This document shows positions 24,036 to 35,800 of a stretch of DNA of 64,000 bases, piece by piece. A model generated the notes under the pieces. That model saw nothing but the letters and a program-made list of their open reading frames with translations, was not told the DNA's origin and did no database searches. Source of the DNA: Cordilura impudica. Taxonomy: Eukaryota; Arthropoda; Insecta; Diptera; Scathophagidae. The position numbers and the translations under genes were made by a program. The stretch lies in NCBI GenBank assembly GCA_963682025.1, contig OY821520.1, forward strand, positions 240,227,414-240,291,413. The letters are read 5' to 3'. Every line of letters begins with the position of its first letter. Position 1 is the first letter of the stretch.

Positions 24036-24513
24036 TCAATTATGCTATTTATTTTTATTTATTTTATTTTCAATTATGCTATTTATTTTTATTTGTTTTA
24101 TTTTCAATTATGCTATTTATTTTTATTTGTTTTATTTTCAATTATGCTATTTATTTTTATTTGTTTTATTTTCAATTATGCTATTTATTTTTATTTGTTT
24201 TATTTTCCATTATGCTATTTATTTTTATTTGTTTTATTTTCAATTATGCTATTTATTTTTATTTGTTTTATTTTCAATTATGCTATTTATTTTTATTTGT
24301 TTTATTTTCAATTATGCTATTTATTTTTATTTGTTTTATTTTCAATTATGCTATTTATTTTTATTTGTTTTATTTTCAATTATGCTATTTATTTTTATTT
24401 GTTTTATTTTCAATTATGCTATTTATTTTTATTTGTTTTATTTTCAATTATGCTATTTATTTTTATTTGTTTTATTTTCAATTATGCTATTTATTTTTAT
24501 TTGTTTTATTTTC
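24036..24513. repeat. 34-bp minisatellite, about 14 copies
   Basis: Units of 34 bp containing CAATTATGCTATTTATTTT and ATTTGTTTTATTTT, almost identical apart from one C variant near 24206. Three units make 102 nt, so each frame reads through as a repeating hydrophobic peptide, an artefact. It lies directly after the 9-bp satellite and appears derived from it by acquiring the CAATTATGC segment. Confidence 0.95.
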
Positions 24514-24703
24514 AATATTTTTTATTTATTTATTTTTTTTGTTTATTTAATTTTTTTTTTTCATTTAATTATTTTCTGTATAATAATACATTTACAAAAA
24601 ATTGTGTTGTAAATAAAAAGATTTCTCTTCGTGTGCCAAATATATTTTCCACTCAAAATTTTTTAAATGTAAAAATTACTCTTCTTGGTTTTACTAATTT
24701 CAG

Positions 24704-24777
24704 AAAATTCTGAACAAAATATGCCTACGCAACATCAAACGGCGCAAGAATCAGCCACATCTAGCAACAATGCTTGA
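24704..24777 (+). CDS. Candidate terminal host exon after the satellite intron
   Basis: A pyrimidine-rich tract and TTTCAG at 24703 precede the open stretch (E)NSEQNMPTQHQTAQES followed by ATSSNNA and a TGA at 24775. The Gln/Ser/Asn/Thr-rich composition differs from the AT-driven Phe/Ile/Lys frames of the surrounding non-coding DNA. The acceptor phase fits the donor proposed at 18291. Downstream sequence to about 24990 would be 3' UTR; no clear AATAAA was seen within 150 bases. I do not recognise the protein, and the evidence is composition plus phase. Confidence 0.38.
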
Positions 24778-26004
24778 CAGTGTTATAAACTATAAAGGCG
24801 GAGTTTCATAGAACCTTTAGTAATTTTTAAATGTGACGAAGTATAATATATATAACAAAGTTTCAAAATCATGTATTCTTTTCATAATAATTAGAAAAAT
24901 TAATATTTTATTTTTAGGATTTTATTTTTAGAATATTTTTTTAATTTTTTTAATACTTTTATTTTTTTTTTAATTTTTAACATTTTGTTTCATTTTTTAT
25001 ACCGCCCACCCCAGTGTGCAGAGGGTATATATAAGTTTGTCATTCCGTTTGTAATAATTAGAAAAAAAAATTTGGAACCCAAATAATATATATATTTGTG
25101 ATCCTTATAACAAGCGGAGTTGATATAGCGATGTCCGTTTGTCCGTTTGTCCTTCTGTGGAAATCACGATGACAACTTCAATCGGGCAGCTAGGGTGCTC
25201 GTTGGCATAAAAAATGATTCACTAGCCTTCTGAGAAGTTTGCTATTTGAAATCGTCCAAATCGTTTGATTAAGGCCAGAGATTTGAATTAAGAACTAAAA
25301 AAAAGTCTTGAAAAAATATGATTTTCTTTGACGTTCTTGTCACGATCACGCCCTCAATAGGACAGCTAAGGTGATCATTTTTAGTGAGAAAGATTCACCA
25401 AGATCATGGGAAGATTTCTATTTCAAAAATCATTAAAATCGGTGGAACAGGTCCAGGAAAATCTCTGAAAAAGTAAAAAAGAAATGAAAAATATGATGTT
25501 TCTATATTGCTATTGTTGTTATTCTAAATGTTGTATTGTTGTCATAGCTGCACTTGTTGTTTTTGTGGTCGTTGTGGTAATAATATAATAAAAACTAACC
25601 CTTTGTACATTTTGTTTTATCAATTTGTTAGATCATTTTTTCCATCGCCACGAGCCTGCTTGCAAAGTTTCAGATCAATTAGGTCACGGGAAAGGGATCA
25701 AAAATCGATCCAAAATTTTGTCGACAAGCAGAGAAGCAGACACTACGGGTTAATATAAAGGGAGTAAATATTCACCAACATCTAAAGCAAATAATGCTAA
25801 ACTACCTAGTTGTTAATAAAAAAACAATGTAAATTTACAAAAAAAAAAAAAAAAATATGTATTAATTTATTTAAAGAAAAACACAACAATAACTTTTGAT
25901 GTTGTATTTTTTGTGTGTAATGTTTACATATACAAACATGTATTAAATAAAAAATATATACAATATATATAATAAATATCAATTTTTTGGGATTTTTATA
26001 ACAA

Positions 26005-26380
26005 GGTGTCTCGACTAGCTGTAATTCATGGCAGTGTTCATGTTCAAGACAGAGAAATATAATAACGTCAAAACGCGAAGTGGGCAAATTATGTGTAGAC
26101 ATTTCATTTCCAAAAAGTAAACACTTAAATTTGTGTCCAATTTCCTCCCACGCTTTTCTTTTTAAATCGGTTTTTTATAGTTTTCACTTTTGTAGTTCCA
26201 TAAACACTCATATTCGCGATACATATTAATGAAATTATTAATTTGGCTTTTATTTGATTTAAGTTGTCAAAGTCAAATTAATGGCAGGGTTTAATGCTGA
26301 ATTTCTGTCATTTCAACATTAACGGTCTCCACTAGCCATTGACTTATTCATTGCCATGAATTGTAGCTAGTCGAGACACC
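26005..26380. mobile_element. TIR MITE (GGTGTCTCGACTAGCT ends), 376 bp
   Basis: GGTGTCTCGACTAGCT plus AATTCATGGCA at 26005-26033 is repeated in inverse orientation at about 26353-26380, with two mismatches over about 29 bases. The target duplication is not clear. The interior is non-coding. It interrupts the Helentron-like body, because the collinear region near 57700 lacks it. Confidence 0.8.
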
Positions 26381-26439
26381 ATGGAACATCGCAAGTTTTG
26401 CAAATATCAAAATACTCTAAATAATATATATATAATATA

Positions 26440-26562
26440 ATATACATATACATGAAAAGCATTTAGAACATTACTAAACGTAACCGGAACGTCCCAACGC
26501 TTTTCATGTAACTACAAAACAGTCGACATGTTACGTTACTGTTACGTGTGGTTAACCAGGCC
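26440..26562. mobile_element. Truncated copy of the AGGCCGAGTTAGCC MITE family
   Basis: It contains ACATGAAAAGCATTTAGAAC, AACGTAACCGGAACGTCCCAA, TTTTCATG and, at its right end, GTTACGTGTGGTTAACCAGG before CCTTTA. This is the order seen in the complete copy at 54362-54617. The left terminus is missing. Confidence 0.6.
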
Positions 26563-28289
26563 TTTAGTTAGTTCTATCATTACTGCTTGCTGCCACTAAT
26601 TATGAATAATGTTACCCTGTTAAAAACGTAATGCAAATTTACTGGATTCCTATAAAATTGCAATTAAGGTTTTAATTTGTTAAATGTGTTATTATGATTT
26701 ATTTCTTGAAATGTGCATATAAAAACGGAAGTTTGTTAATTATAGAGCATAAATATTATTAAAATAATACTAATGATAATAAATGTTAACCGTTTCCCCA
26801 AAAAATTTGCATATATGATGACCTCGGTAACTCTATTTTGTAAACACATCAAAAAGTTAATATGCCAAACTTAGGGACATATTTGTAAAAAAAAATTATG
26901 GAAAAACGTATGGTTTTTGTTTATTATTAAAAAAAGTAATATTTATTTACTTTAGCTAAAAAAAAGTAATATAAAATGCATTGATGTTAATTTTGTAGTA
27001 TTTTGGTGTTGTTTTTTAATATTTACATATACATACATATATATATTAAGTAATAAAATAATATGCATATATTCTATATATGTATATCCATAATAACCGC
27101 ATGTTAGAAATAAATTGGTATATTATTTTATTTATATAAAATTCTGCAATATTTTGTTTAAGGGAAAATACATTTATTTTGCATTAACAAACAGAGTGTC
27201 ACTTCATTGAATTTTAAATTGAATTTTAAAAATATAAATTTTATTCATTAAACACAAATTGAAATTCAAAAAACACATTTAAAAATGTTTACATTTAAAA
27301 AAAGTATTGCCGTTCAGGAGACAATATCATTTTAGGATAAGAAAACATTAATTTAAATTCAATGAAGTTTAGAAAACTTCAAATGATATTTAAGAATTGC
27401 GAACACAAAAATTGTTACATAAATAAAGCGCAATTTGATGAGAATGTTATTTGTATATTATTTTTCACAATTTTTGTGGATGAAAATTTGAAGTTTTTTA
27501 GAAAATAACGATAACAAATTATCTTATTTAAAATTTTTGGGACATCTGGTGTTTTGCGTTTGGCAACCCTTATTTGAACCAGCGTTCATGAAGACTTCAA
27601 AATTTGACTTCATGGTAGGCACAGTAAAACCCAAAAAATTTAAGTTCGATAATAATTCCCAGGTAGTAGTGTTTGTAGTCAATAAATGAAAATATATTTT
27701 ATTAACATTATTTAATTAAAAATCAAAAGTTGGCATCACTGGGTTAGATTTTGAATTGTATTGTGTTATTTTGTGTTACCACAAAATCTAATAGAGAAAA
27801 CTCCCTTTTAATTGTAAAAAAAAATTTATTTTCCAAATATGGCAATATTTTAACAAAAGAAATTAAGAGGCGACATATTTAATTCGCAAAAACTTTAAAT
27901 TAAACGAGAGGTTATATCATATAACCGGAAACGCATGCATTTAGGTATCTAACCTATGCATGCCGATCAGCAACCACAATGACCAAAAAGCGAACACCGA
28001 AACGTGTTTTCTTTTATCCGAAATAATAGAAAAGACGAGAACGATATTTCCTCGTTGGAGCGCGAATTACTAATGTGAGAGAGCTTTATAGACCAACTCT
28101 TGAAATAAACAAAAATCATCTGTTAAGCGGACAACCCAAAGAATTTGCTGAAATAATTTGGATAATTTGGTAAGTTTAACAAATAGTTAACTTTTTCAAA
28201 TATATTGTTTACATTTATTATCAATACACAAACCGAGGTGGAGGGTATCTTAAATTCGGCACAGCCAAATTTAACACTCTTACTTGTTT

Positions 28290-29092
28290 ATACCCTGTAC
28301 CACTATGTGGTTTGGGTATAATGACTTTGTGCTGCTGTTTGTAACAATCAAAAATATTCATCCTAGACCCATCTTTAATTATAACGATCGACTCAGAAGC
28401 ACTTTTTGAGTCGAAATAGCAATGTCCGTCCGTCCGTCCGTCTGTCCGTCCGTCCGTGTGTCCATATAAACCTTGTAATCAAACTAGAGGTCGCAAATAT
28501 GAATATATTTTGATGAAATTTGGTATGTAAGCTTTTATTGGCCATGGGATGAACGCTATTGAAATCGGTGAGAATCGGTCCATGTTCAGACCTAGTCCCC
28601 ATACAAATGAACCCTATGAAATCGACATAAATTGCCATAACTTCCAAATTATCATATATATCTCAGTCAAATTGGGTTTGTATGTGTTTATTACATCCAT
28701 TAATCAGTAGTTCAAAAATAATCCCTATAGGAAAATTCTTAGTCATAGGCCACATATAGAGCTGCTTCCCGATCTTCACTTAAATCTATTAAAAAACAAA
28801 AATATTTCACCGATTCTTCTCAAATTTTGTTTGTATATACATATTTTTGAAGAGACTTTGCCAAACATAGTCAGGATCGGTCCATTTTTGGGCCTAATCC
28901 CCATATAAATATAGCACCCGATATGAACTTTTTCATATCTGCAGCGAAAAAAATTAATAAAAATGCCACTCAAATTTGGTTTATGCTTATTTGCTATATC
29001 CAATTAGTTGGACCGAAGAGGTAGGGTCTCTAAACCATGTTATAGGGTATCGTATAGTCGGGCTAGACCAACTATAATTTTCTTACTTGTTT
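28290..29092 (+). mobile_element. Helentron-like element, second family (GTCC core), 0.8 kb
   Basis: It starts ATACCCTGTACCACTATGTGG immediately after the CTTACTTGTTT end of the previous element. It then carries TTTGTAACAATCAAAAATATT, a (GTCC)n run at 28422-28458, and ends with AGGGTAT, a palindrome around TATAGTCGGGCTAGACC and CTTACTTGTT. An inverted copy lies at 33926-34695. Its open frames are not supported as genes. Confidence 0.75.
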
Positions 29093-30842
29093 TTATTTTA
29101 TTTCTTTGATTTTTTTTTTGTGTATTGTTAATTTTTTTGTATTATTTTTATTTTTTTTTATATATCTTGTTATGTAATAAAAAAAATTTTAAAGACTATT
29201 TTTAGAAATATTACCAAACATTTAAGTTTTTCATTTCATAACAATAGCTTAAAATTTCAGGGAGTTGTTAAAAATTCTTTAAAAGCCTTTTAAAAAAATC
29301 CAAATTAATTTTAATCATACGTCACATATAAAATATTTTAAAGGTATGCTAATCAATTATAGCCAATTCACAAATCAACACAACAAACAAACTCATTTTT
29401 ATTACAAACACATTAACAAATTTAATAAACACACATAGCCTTGTATAATTTTATGTATGTATTAGTAGAAACTTTAAATGCAATTTACTCAAAACAAAGG
29501 GAAAAATTAAAAAATCTGTAAATCTGCAAACGGCTAAAAAGAAATAGCTTTCAAATAATATACGTTTGGTCAAAATCGGGATAAAACGGTAGAACAAAAC
29601 ATCGATCACAAGAAATCGCCTAGCCTATTAATATTAAAAATTCTAGAAAAATGTGGTTATTTTTTAGACAAAAATTAGAATAAGTGTATGTACATGGGTT
29701 TTCTTAGCAGGCCTCGTTTCACTATGAGGCGATTAAAATATAACAATAATAAAAATCATAAAAATTCTCTTTAAAATATCTACCCCAATCTAGGCAACAC
29801 TATTTTTGGTAAGATTTTTTTTCTTTTAATTATTAAAAAATAATATTATAACAACCAGTGCTAACTTAATAACTTAGTACTTAAACTTTCGCTTAACATC
29901 AATTTTAAAAAGTCCATTACTTTATCTCTTTAAATAATGGTATGTTTAAGTATTCATTTCAAGTCAAAGTTCAAACAAATTGACCATACACTTTATATGG
30001 CCTTTACTCTCTACACCACATACAAGGGTAGTGCAAATTAAACGCACATCTTGTGGCTACTATCCATTTGTTTTAGAGTCAATTTAAAACCAACAATTGT
30101 TCAATCGATTAAACTTAAATGAAAACAGAACTTAATACTTGAAAAGGATTTCATAAAAGGGACATTTTTTTTTAAATATGAAACAGTTTCTTCAATTCAA
30201 TTCAATTTGTAACAAAATTTCTTAAAATACTTTTAATATTAAAAAAGGTTACTTTAATTTTGTTTAACTTTTTATTAAATTCCTGGCCAGTATTAACAGG
30301 TTTGCTTTAAAATTTAATAATGACATTTAATTTAAATAACACAACACGCTAAAGTTTTTCCATAATTTGCAATTAATAAGTATTTTAACTATTATGAGAA
30401 TTTACTCAGGCAAATGGTCTTTATCTACTTAAAAAAATAACAAATTTTAATGATAAATTAATCAATTACAAATTATAATTGCCGTCATAATTTATAATTA
30501 CAGGACTACATATTTATGTATATATACTTATAAGTATATATAATGACACATAGAATAATGACCATGACAACGTATAATTAAGCTTTCATTTAAATAACAA
30601 CAATTTCAGCTTTAAGTTCATAAATAATTCGGAAAATTTCATAAAATTATAAAAAAAAATATTTTAAAGAGTTATTAAAATTTCTTTAAGGTGTAGACCT
30701 GTTTTTTACAAATTAATATTTATTCATACGCCTTGTGAAGAAAATATTTAAAACGAAAATCAAATCGAAAATCGACAAAGTTAAGCATTTTACGATCTCA
30801 AAAACGCATATATGCAAGTTTTTTTTAAATAGTATCATTTTT
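29093..30842. other. AT-rich sequence without recognisable features
   Basis: No supported frame, repeat array or terminal repeats were found here by eye. Confidence 0.5.
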
Positions 30843-31335
30843 ATACTCTCTACACGTCAGTGGCAGAGGGTATATATAGGTTTGTCATTCCGTTTGTAAC
30901 GTATCGAAAAACTAATTTCCGACCCCATAAAGTATATATATTCTTGATCCTTATCACAGCTCGAGTCGATATAGCGATGTCCGTCTGTCCGTCTGTCTGT
31001 TGAAATCACGCTCATTCACAAAAAAAGCCATCTAACTGGATAAGGTTACAAAAATATCATTTGCCATAATCCCCAGCAGGTTGGTATTGAAAATGGGCTA
31101 CATCGGGCACCATTGTGATTAGATACGAGCAAAAATATGTAGATATCTCTAAAAAAAAAACATAAAACTTAGTGTGTTTGTTGTAACAGTTTAGTGGTTG
31201 AACATAATAATTGTACAACAACATAAAAAAATGCCACAAAAATAATATGCATATATATTAACAATACCAAGAACACAATAACATAGCTCACGTTAGTAGT
31301 ATTGCCACATATTTTTTTATCGTTATCACGTACAA
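30843..31335 (+). mobile_element. Helentron-like 5' head leading into satellite
   Basis: Starts ATACTCTCTACACGTCAGTGG; then TATATATTCTTGATCC, GATATAGCGATGTCCGTCTG and GTCTGTCTG. From about 31095 it is the reverse complement of 5930-6040, with GATACGAGCAAAAATATGTAG and TTGAACATAATAATTGTACAAC. It is followed by the G-rich degenerate array and then by the 7-bp satellite. Confidence 0.75.
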
Positions 31336-31339
31336 TAAA

Positions 31340-32113
31340 AAAAATCGCTAACATGAAAGAAAAAATGAAAACGAAAAATGGAAATTTTCCAATGGAAAAT
31401 GAAAATGGAGAATGGAAAATGAAAAATGGAAAACGAAAAACGGAAAGTGGAAAATGATAAATGTAAAATAGAAAATGAAAAATGGAGAATGAAAAAAGAA
31501 AATTCAAAAATGAAAAATGGAAGATGAAAAATGGAAAATGAAAAACGGAAAGTGGAAAATGGAAAACGAAAACTGAAATATGAAAAATCGAACATGGAAA
31601 ATGAGAATTGCAAAATGGAAAATGGAAAATGGAAAATTAAAATTGAAAAATGGATAATGAAAAATGAAAATTGAAAAATTGAAAATGGAAAATGAAAAAA
31701 GAAAATGGAAATTGAAAAATGAAAAATTGAAAATGGAAAAAGAAAATATGAAAAATTTCATAAAATATGAAAAATGAAAAAAGAAAATGAAAATTGAAAT
31801 ATGGAAAATGAAAATTGAAAAATGGAAAATGAGAATTGAAAAATTGAAAATGGAAAATGAAAATATAAAAATGAAAAATGGCAAATGAAAATTGAAAATT
31901 GAAAAATTAAAAATGGCAAATGGAAAATTAAAATTGAAACATGAAAATTGAAAAATGAAAAGTTAAGAATTAAAAATTAAAAAAGGAAAATGAAATATAA
32001 AAAATGGAAAATGAAAATTGAAAAATGAAAAACGGAAAATGAAAAATTAAAAATGGAAAATGAAAATTGAAAAATGAAAAATTAAAAATGGAAAATGAAA
32101 ATTGGAAAATGAA

Positions 32114-32144
<31 letters not shown>

Positions 32145-32213
32145 CAAAAACTGAAATGGAAAAATGGAAAATGAAAATTGAAAAATGAAAAATGGAAAAT
32201 GAAATTGAAAAAT
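31340..32213. repeat. Degenerate (AAAAATGGAAAATG)n array
   Basis: An irregular mix of AAAATGGAAAATGAAAAATGG units with ATTGAAAAATG variants, grading into the pure heptamer array at 32214. The minus-strand open frames (FSIFHF-type repeats) are translations of this repeat. Confidence 0.9.
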
Positions 32214-33481
32214 TAAAAATTAAAAATTAATTAAAAATTAAAAATTAATTAAAAATTAAAAATTAAAAATTTAAAATTAAAAATTAAAAATTAAAAATTA
32301 AAAATTAAAAATTAAAAATTAAAAATTAAAAATTAAAAATTAAAAATTAAAAATTAAAAATTAAAAATTAAAAATTAAAAATTAAAAATTAAAAATTAAA
32401 AATTAAAAATTAAAAATTAAAAATTAAAAATTAAAAATTAAAAATGAAAAATTAAAAATTAAAAATTAAAAATTAAAAATTAAAAATTAAAAATTAAAAA
32501 TTAAAAATTAAAAATTAAAAATTAAAAATTAAAAATTAAAAATTAAAAATTAAAAATTAAAAATTAAAAATTAAAAATTAAAAATTAAAAATTAAAAATT
32601 AAAAATTAAAAATTAAAAATTAAAAATTAAAAATTAAAAATTAAAAATTAAAAATTAAAAACTAAAAATTAAAAATTAAAAATTAAAAATAAAAAATTGA
32701 AAATTAAAAATTAAAAATTAAAAATTAAAAATTAAAAATTAAAAATTAAAAATTAAAAATTAAAAATTAAAAATTAAAAATTAAAAATTAAAAATTAAAA
32801 ATTAAAAATTAAAAATTAAAAATTAAAAATTAAAAATTAAAAATTAAAAATTCAAAATTAAAATTTAAAAATTAAAAATTAAAAATTAAAAATTAAAAAT
32901 TAAAAATTAAAAATTAAAAATTAAAAATTAAAAATTAAAAATTAAAAATTAAAAATTAAAAATTAAAAATTAAAAATTAAAAATTAAAAATTAAAAATTA
33001 AAAATTAAAAATTAAAAATTAAAAATTAAAAATTAAAAATTAAAAATTAAAAATTAAAAATTAAAAATTAAAAATTAAAAATTAAAAATTAAAAATTAAA
33101 AATTAAAAATAAAAAATTAAAAATAAAAAATTAAAAATTAAAAATTAAAAATTAAAAATTAAAAATTAAAAATTAAAAATTAAAAATTAAAAATTAAAAA
33201 TTAAAAATTAAAAATTAAAAATTAAAAATTAAAAATTAAAAATTAAAAATTAAAAATTAAAAATTAAAAATTAAAAATTAAAAATTAAAAATTAAAAATT
33301 AAAAATTAAAAATTAAAAACTAAATATTAAAAATTAAAAATTAAAAATTAAAAATTAAAAATTAAAAATTAAAAATTAAAAATTAAAAATTAAAAATTAA
33401 AAATTAAAAATTAAAAATTAAAAATTAAAAATTAAATATTAAAAATTAAATATTAAAAACTGAAAATTAAATATTAAAAGT
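32214..33481. repeat. 7-bp satellite (AAAAATT)n, 1.27 kb, inverse of 3431-5910
   Basis: Almost perfect tandem AAAAATT, the complement of the array at 3431-5910. Rare variants: AAAAATG, AAAAACT and AATATT near the right end. Confidence 0.95.
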
Positions 33482-33925
33482 TTAAATATTTAGTTTCTTA
33501 CCTGTTATTATTATGTATTTTTTGTTTTTGTATTAAATGTAATGCAGATAAAAATAAAAAATAATTCAGATAAATATTTTAAAATTAGCTTATTTTTATA
33601 AAAATACTTTTTAGCCAAGAATCATTTGAATTAAGGGTATGAAGTTAAATATCGAAATAAATATCTGTTAAGAATTTTAACAGAGAATGTTAATGTTAAC
33701 AAAAAATATTAACGTAATGTTTTTAAACAGAATTTTTCCATTACAAAATATCAATAACTTATTCTTCATTTGAAGTAGGGAAACTAGTAATTTATTTTTA
33801 AATAAAAATATATTATTATATTAATAATAATCGAGAGCCCGATTTTGGGACTTTGTATATAGAAAATTATTGTTAACTATTGTTTATGAATTAATAAACG
33901 TTTTGAAAAATAAAAAATAGAAAAT
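33482..33925. other. Spacer with first copy of a 130-bp repeat
   Basis: 33783-33912 (AATTTATTTTTAAATAAAAA..CGAGAGCCCGATTTTGGGA..AATTAATAAACGTTTTGAAAAA) recurs in direct orientation at about 35325-35475. It ends in an A run after AATAAA-like sequence, which would suit the 3' end of a short retroelement. Confidence 0.55.
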
Positions 33926-34695
33926 AAACAAGTAAGAAAATTATAGTCGGTCTAGACCGACTATATGATACCCTATACCATGGTTTAGAGACCCTATCTT
34001 TCGGTCCAACTACTTCGATATAGAAAATAAGCATAAACCAAATTTGAGTGGGATTTTTATTAATTTTTTTGGCTGCAGATATGAAAAAGTTCATATCGGA
34101 TGCTATATCTATAAAGGGACTAGGTCCAGAAATGGACCGATCCTGATCATGTTTGGTAAAGTCTCTTGTATTTTGCAAAAATATGTACAAACAAAATTTG
34201 AGAAGAATCAGTGCAATATTTTTGTTTTTTAATAGATTTAAGTGAAGATCGGGAAGCAGCTCTATATGGGGTCAAAGGGATCATTTTTCGACTACTCATT
34301 AGTGGATGTAATGAACGCATACAAACCCAATTTGAGTAAGATCTATATGACAATTTGGATCTTATGGCAATTTATGTCGATTTCATAGGGGTAATTTGTA
34401 TGGGAGCCAGGTCTGAACATGGACCGATTCTCACCAATTTCAATACCGCTCATCCCATGGCCGATAAAAGCTTATATACCAAATTTCATCAAAATATATT
34501 CATATTGGCGATTGCAGTTTGATTACAAAGTTTACATGGACACACAGACGGACGGACGGACATTGTTAAATCAACTCAAAAAGTGATTCTGATTCGATCG
34601 GTATAATTAAAGATGGGTCTAGGTCAAATATTTTTGGTTGTTACAAACAGCAGCACAAAGTCATTATACCCAAACCACATAGTGGTATAGGGTAT
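33926..34695 (-). mobile_element. Helentron-like element (GTCC family), inverted copy of 28290-29092
   Basis: Starts AAACAAGTAAG, then a 22-bp perfect palindrome (33942-33963, containing GGTCTAGACC). It runs through CTTATCGGATGC-type sequence and an inverted (GGAC)n run near 34550, and ends CCACATAGTGGTATAGGGTAT. It is collinear with the reverse complement of 28290-29092 over its whole length. Confidence 0.8.
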
Positions 34696-35004
34696 AAAAA
34701 TGGAAAATGAAAAATGGAAAACGGAAAAAAGGAAAGTTAAAAATGGAAAATGAAAAATTAAAAATCAAAATTGAAAATTGAAAAATGAAAAATGGAAATT
34801 GAAAAATTAAAAATGAAATATGGAAAATGAAAAATGGAAAATGAAAAATGAAACATGGAAAATAAAAATGAAAAATGGAAAATGAAAAGTGGAAAATGGA
34901 AAAAGAAAAATTAAAAACGGAAAGTGAAAAATGGAAAATGAAAAATGGAAAACGGAAAGCGAAAAATTAAAAATGGAAAATTAAAAATGAAAAATGAAAA
35001 TTGG

Positions 35005-35049
<45 letters not shown>

Positions 35050-35140
35050 GTGAAAAATCGAAAATGGAAAAAGGAAAATGAAAAATTAAAAGTGGAAAAT
35101 GAAACATGAGAAATTAAAAATGAAAAACTAAAAAAAAGTC
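34696..35140. repeat. Degenerate AAAATGGAAAATG array, continued
   Basis: Same character as 31340-32213. It lies to the right of the inserted Helentron-like element, which suggests that element landed in or beside a longer satellite tract. A short inverted GGACAGACGGACAC remnant follows at about 35153-35167. Confidence 0.85.
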
Positions 35141-35324
35141 TTTCACACAGGCGGACAGACGGACACTACGAGCTTTATACTTTATACAAAAAAAAAAAAA
35201 AAAAATTCTAACGTGTACATGAAAATCGCCGATACACGTGTATTTTTATTTTTTCTCCCCTTTCCGAAAAAGTATATATTTGGTCCTTAGGACAGAACAA
35301 AAGCTCGTTTTTGTAACGCGGTGT

Positions 35325-35475
35325 AATTTATTTTTAAATAAAAATATATTATTATATTAATAACACTCGAGAGCCCGATTTTGGGAATTTGTATATAGAA
35401 AATTATTGTTAACTATTGTTTATTATAGTTTATGAATTGTTATCCTATTTTGAATTAATAAACGTTTTGAAAAAA
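35325..35475. repeat. Second copy of the 130-bp repeat
   Basis: It matches 33783-33912 in direct orientation, with about 25 extra bases (TATAGTTTATGAATTGTTATCC) before AATTAATAAACGTTTTG and the A run. Confidence 0.7.
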
Positions 35476-35489
35476 AAAAATAATAATAA

Positions 35490-35800
35490 TAACATATCTT
35501 AAAAAGGTACCTTTTTTTAAAAAAGTATTTTTTTTAACAAGTACATTTACTTCAAAACCTACATTTGCTTCGAAAAGTACGTTTTTTTAAAAAATAAACT
35601 TTTCCAAAAAATTACTTTTCTATAAAGATTTCCTTCTTTAAAAAGTACCTTTTGTTGAAAAAGTACGTGTTCTTAAAAAAGTTCCTATTCTTAAAAAGAC
35701 ACTTTTTTCAAGAAGAGCATTTTCTTAAAAAGGCACCTTCCGTGAAAAAAGTACCTTCCTTTCAAAAAAAAATACTTATTCTTAACAAAGTATTTTCACT
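35490..35800. repeat. Short tract of the ttcttaaaaaagta satellite
   Basis: Irregular units such as CTTTTTTTAAAAAAGTA and TTCTTAAAAAGGCACC. A third location of this family in the window. Confidence 0.75.

Larger units (their letters stand above)
24998..28289 (+). mobile_element. Helentron-like (mini-me/HINE) element, with nested MITEs
   Basis: The head reads ATACCGCCCACC, then TATATATTTGTGATCC, GATATAGCGATGTCCG and (GTCY)n, the TA and GTCY layout of mini-me elements. The tail has GGTGGAGGGTAT (28238-28249), the inverse of the head, then a hairpin ATTCGGC-ACA-GCCAAAT and CTTACTTGTTT at the end. The body from 25830 is collinear with 57575-60280: for example, TGTATTAATTTATTTAAAG and ATGTTACCCTGTTA occur in both. 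No coding sequence is seen, so it is non-autonomous. A MITE at 26005-26380 is nested within it. Confidence 0.75.

Noticed and set aside
18340..24713. Very long plus-strand open frames with Phe-Tyr-Leu/Ile repeats
   Set aside because: They are translations of the stop-free 9-bp and 34-bp repeats in every frame; there is no coding signal.
31169..31884. Minus-strand Phe/Ser/Ile-rich frames
   Set aside because: Translation of the AAAATGGAAAATG degenerate repeat.
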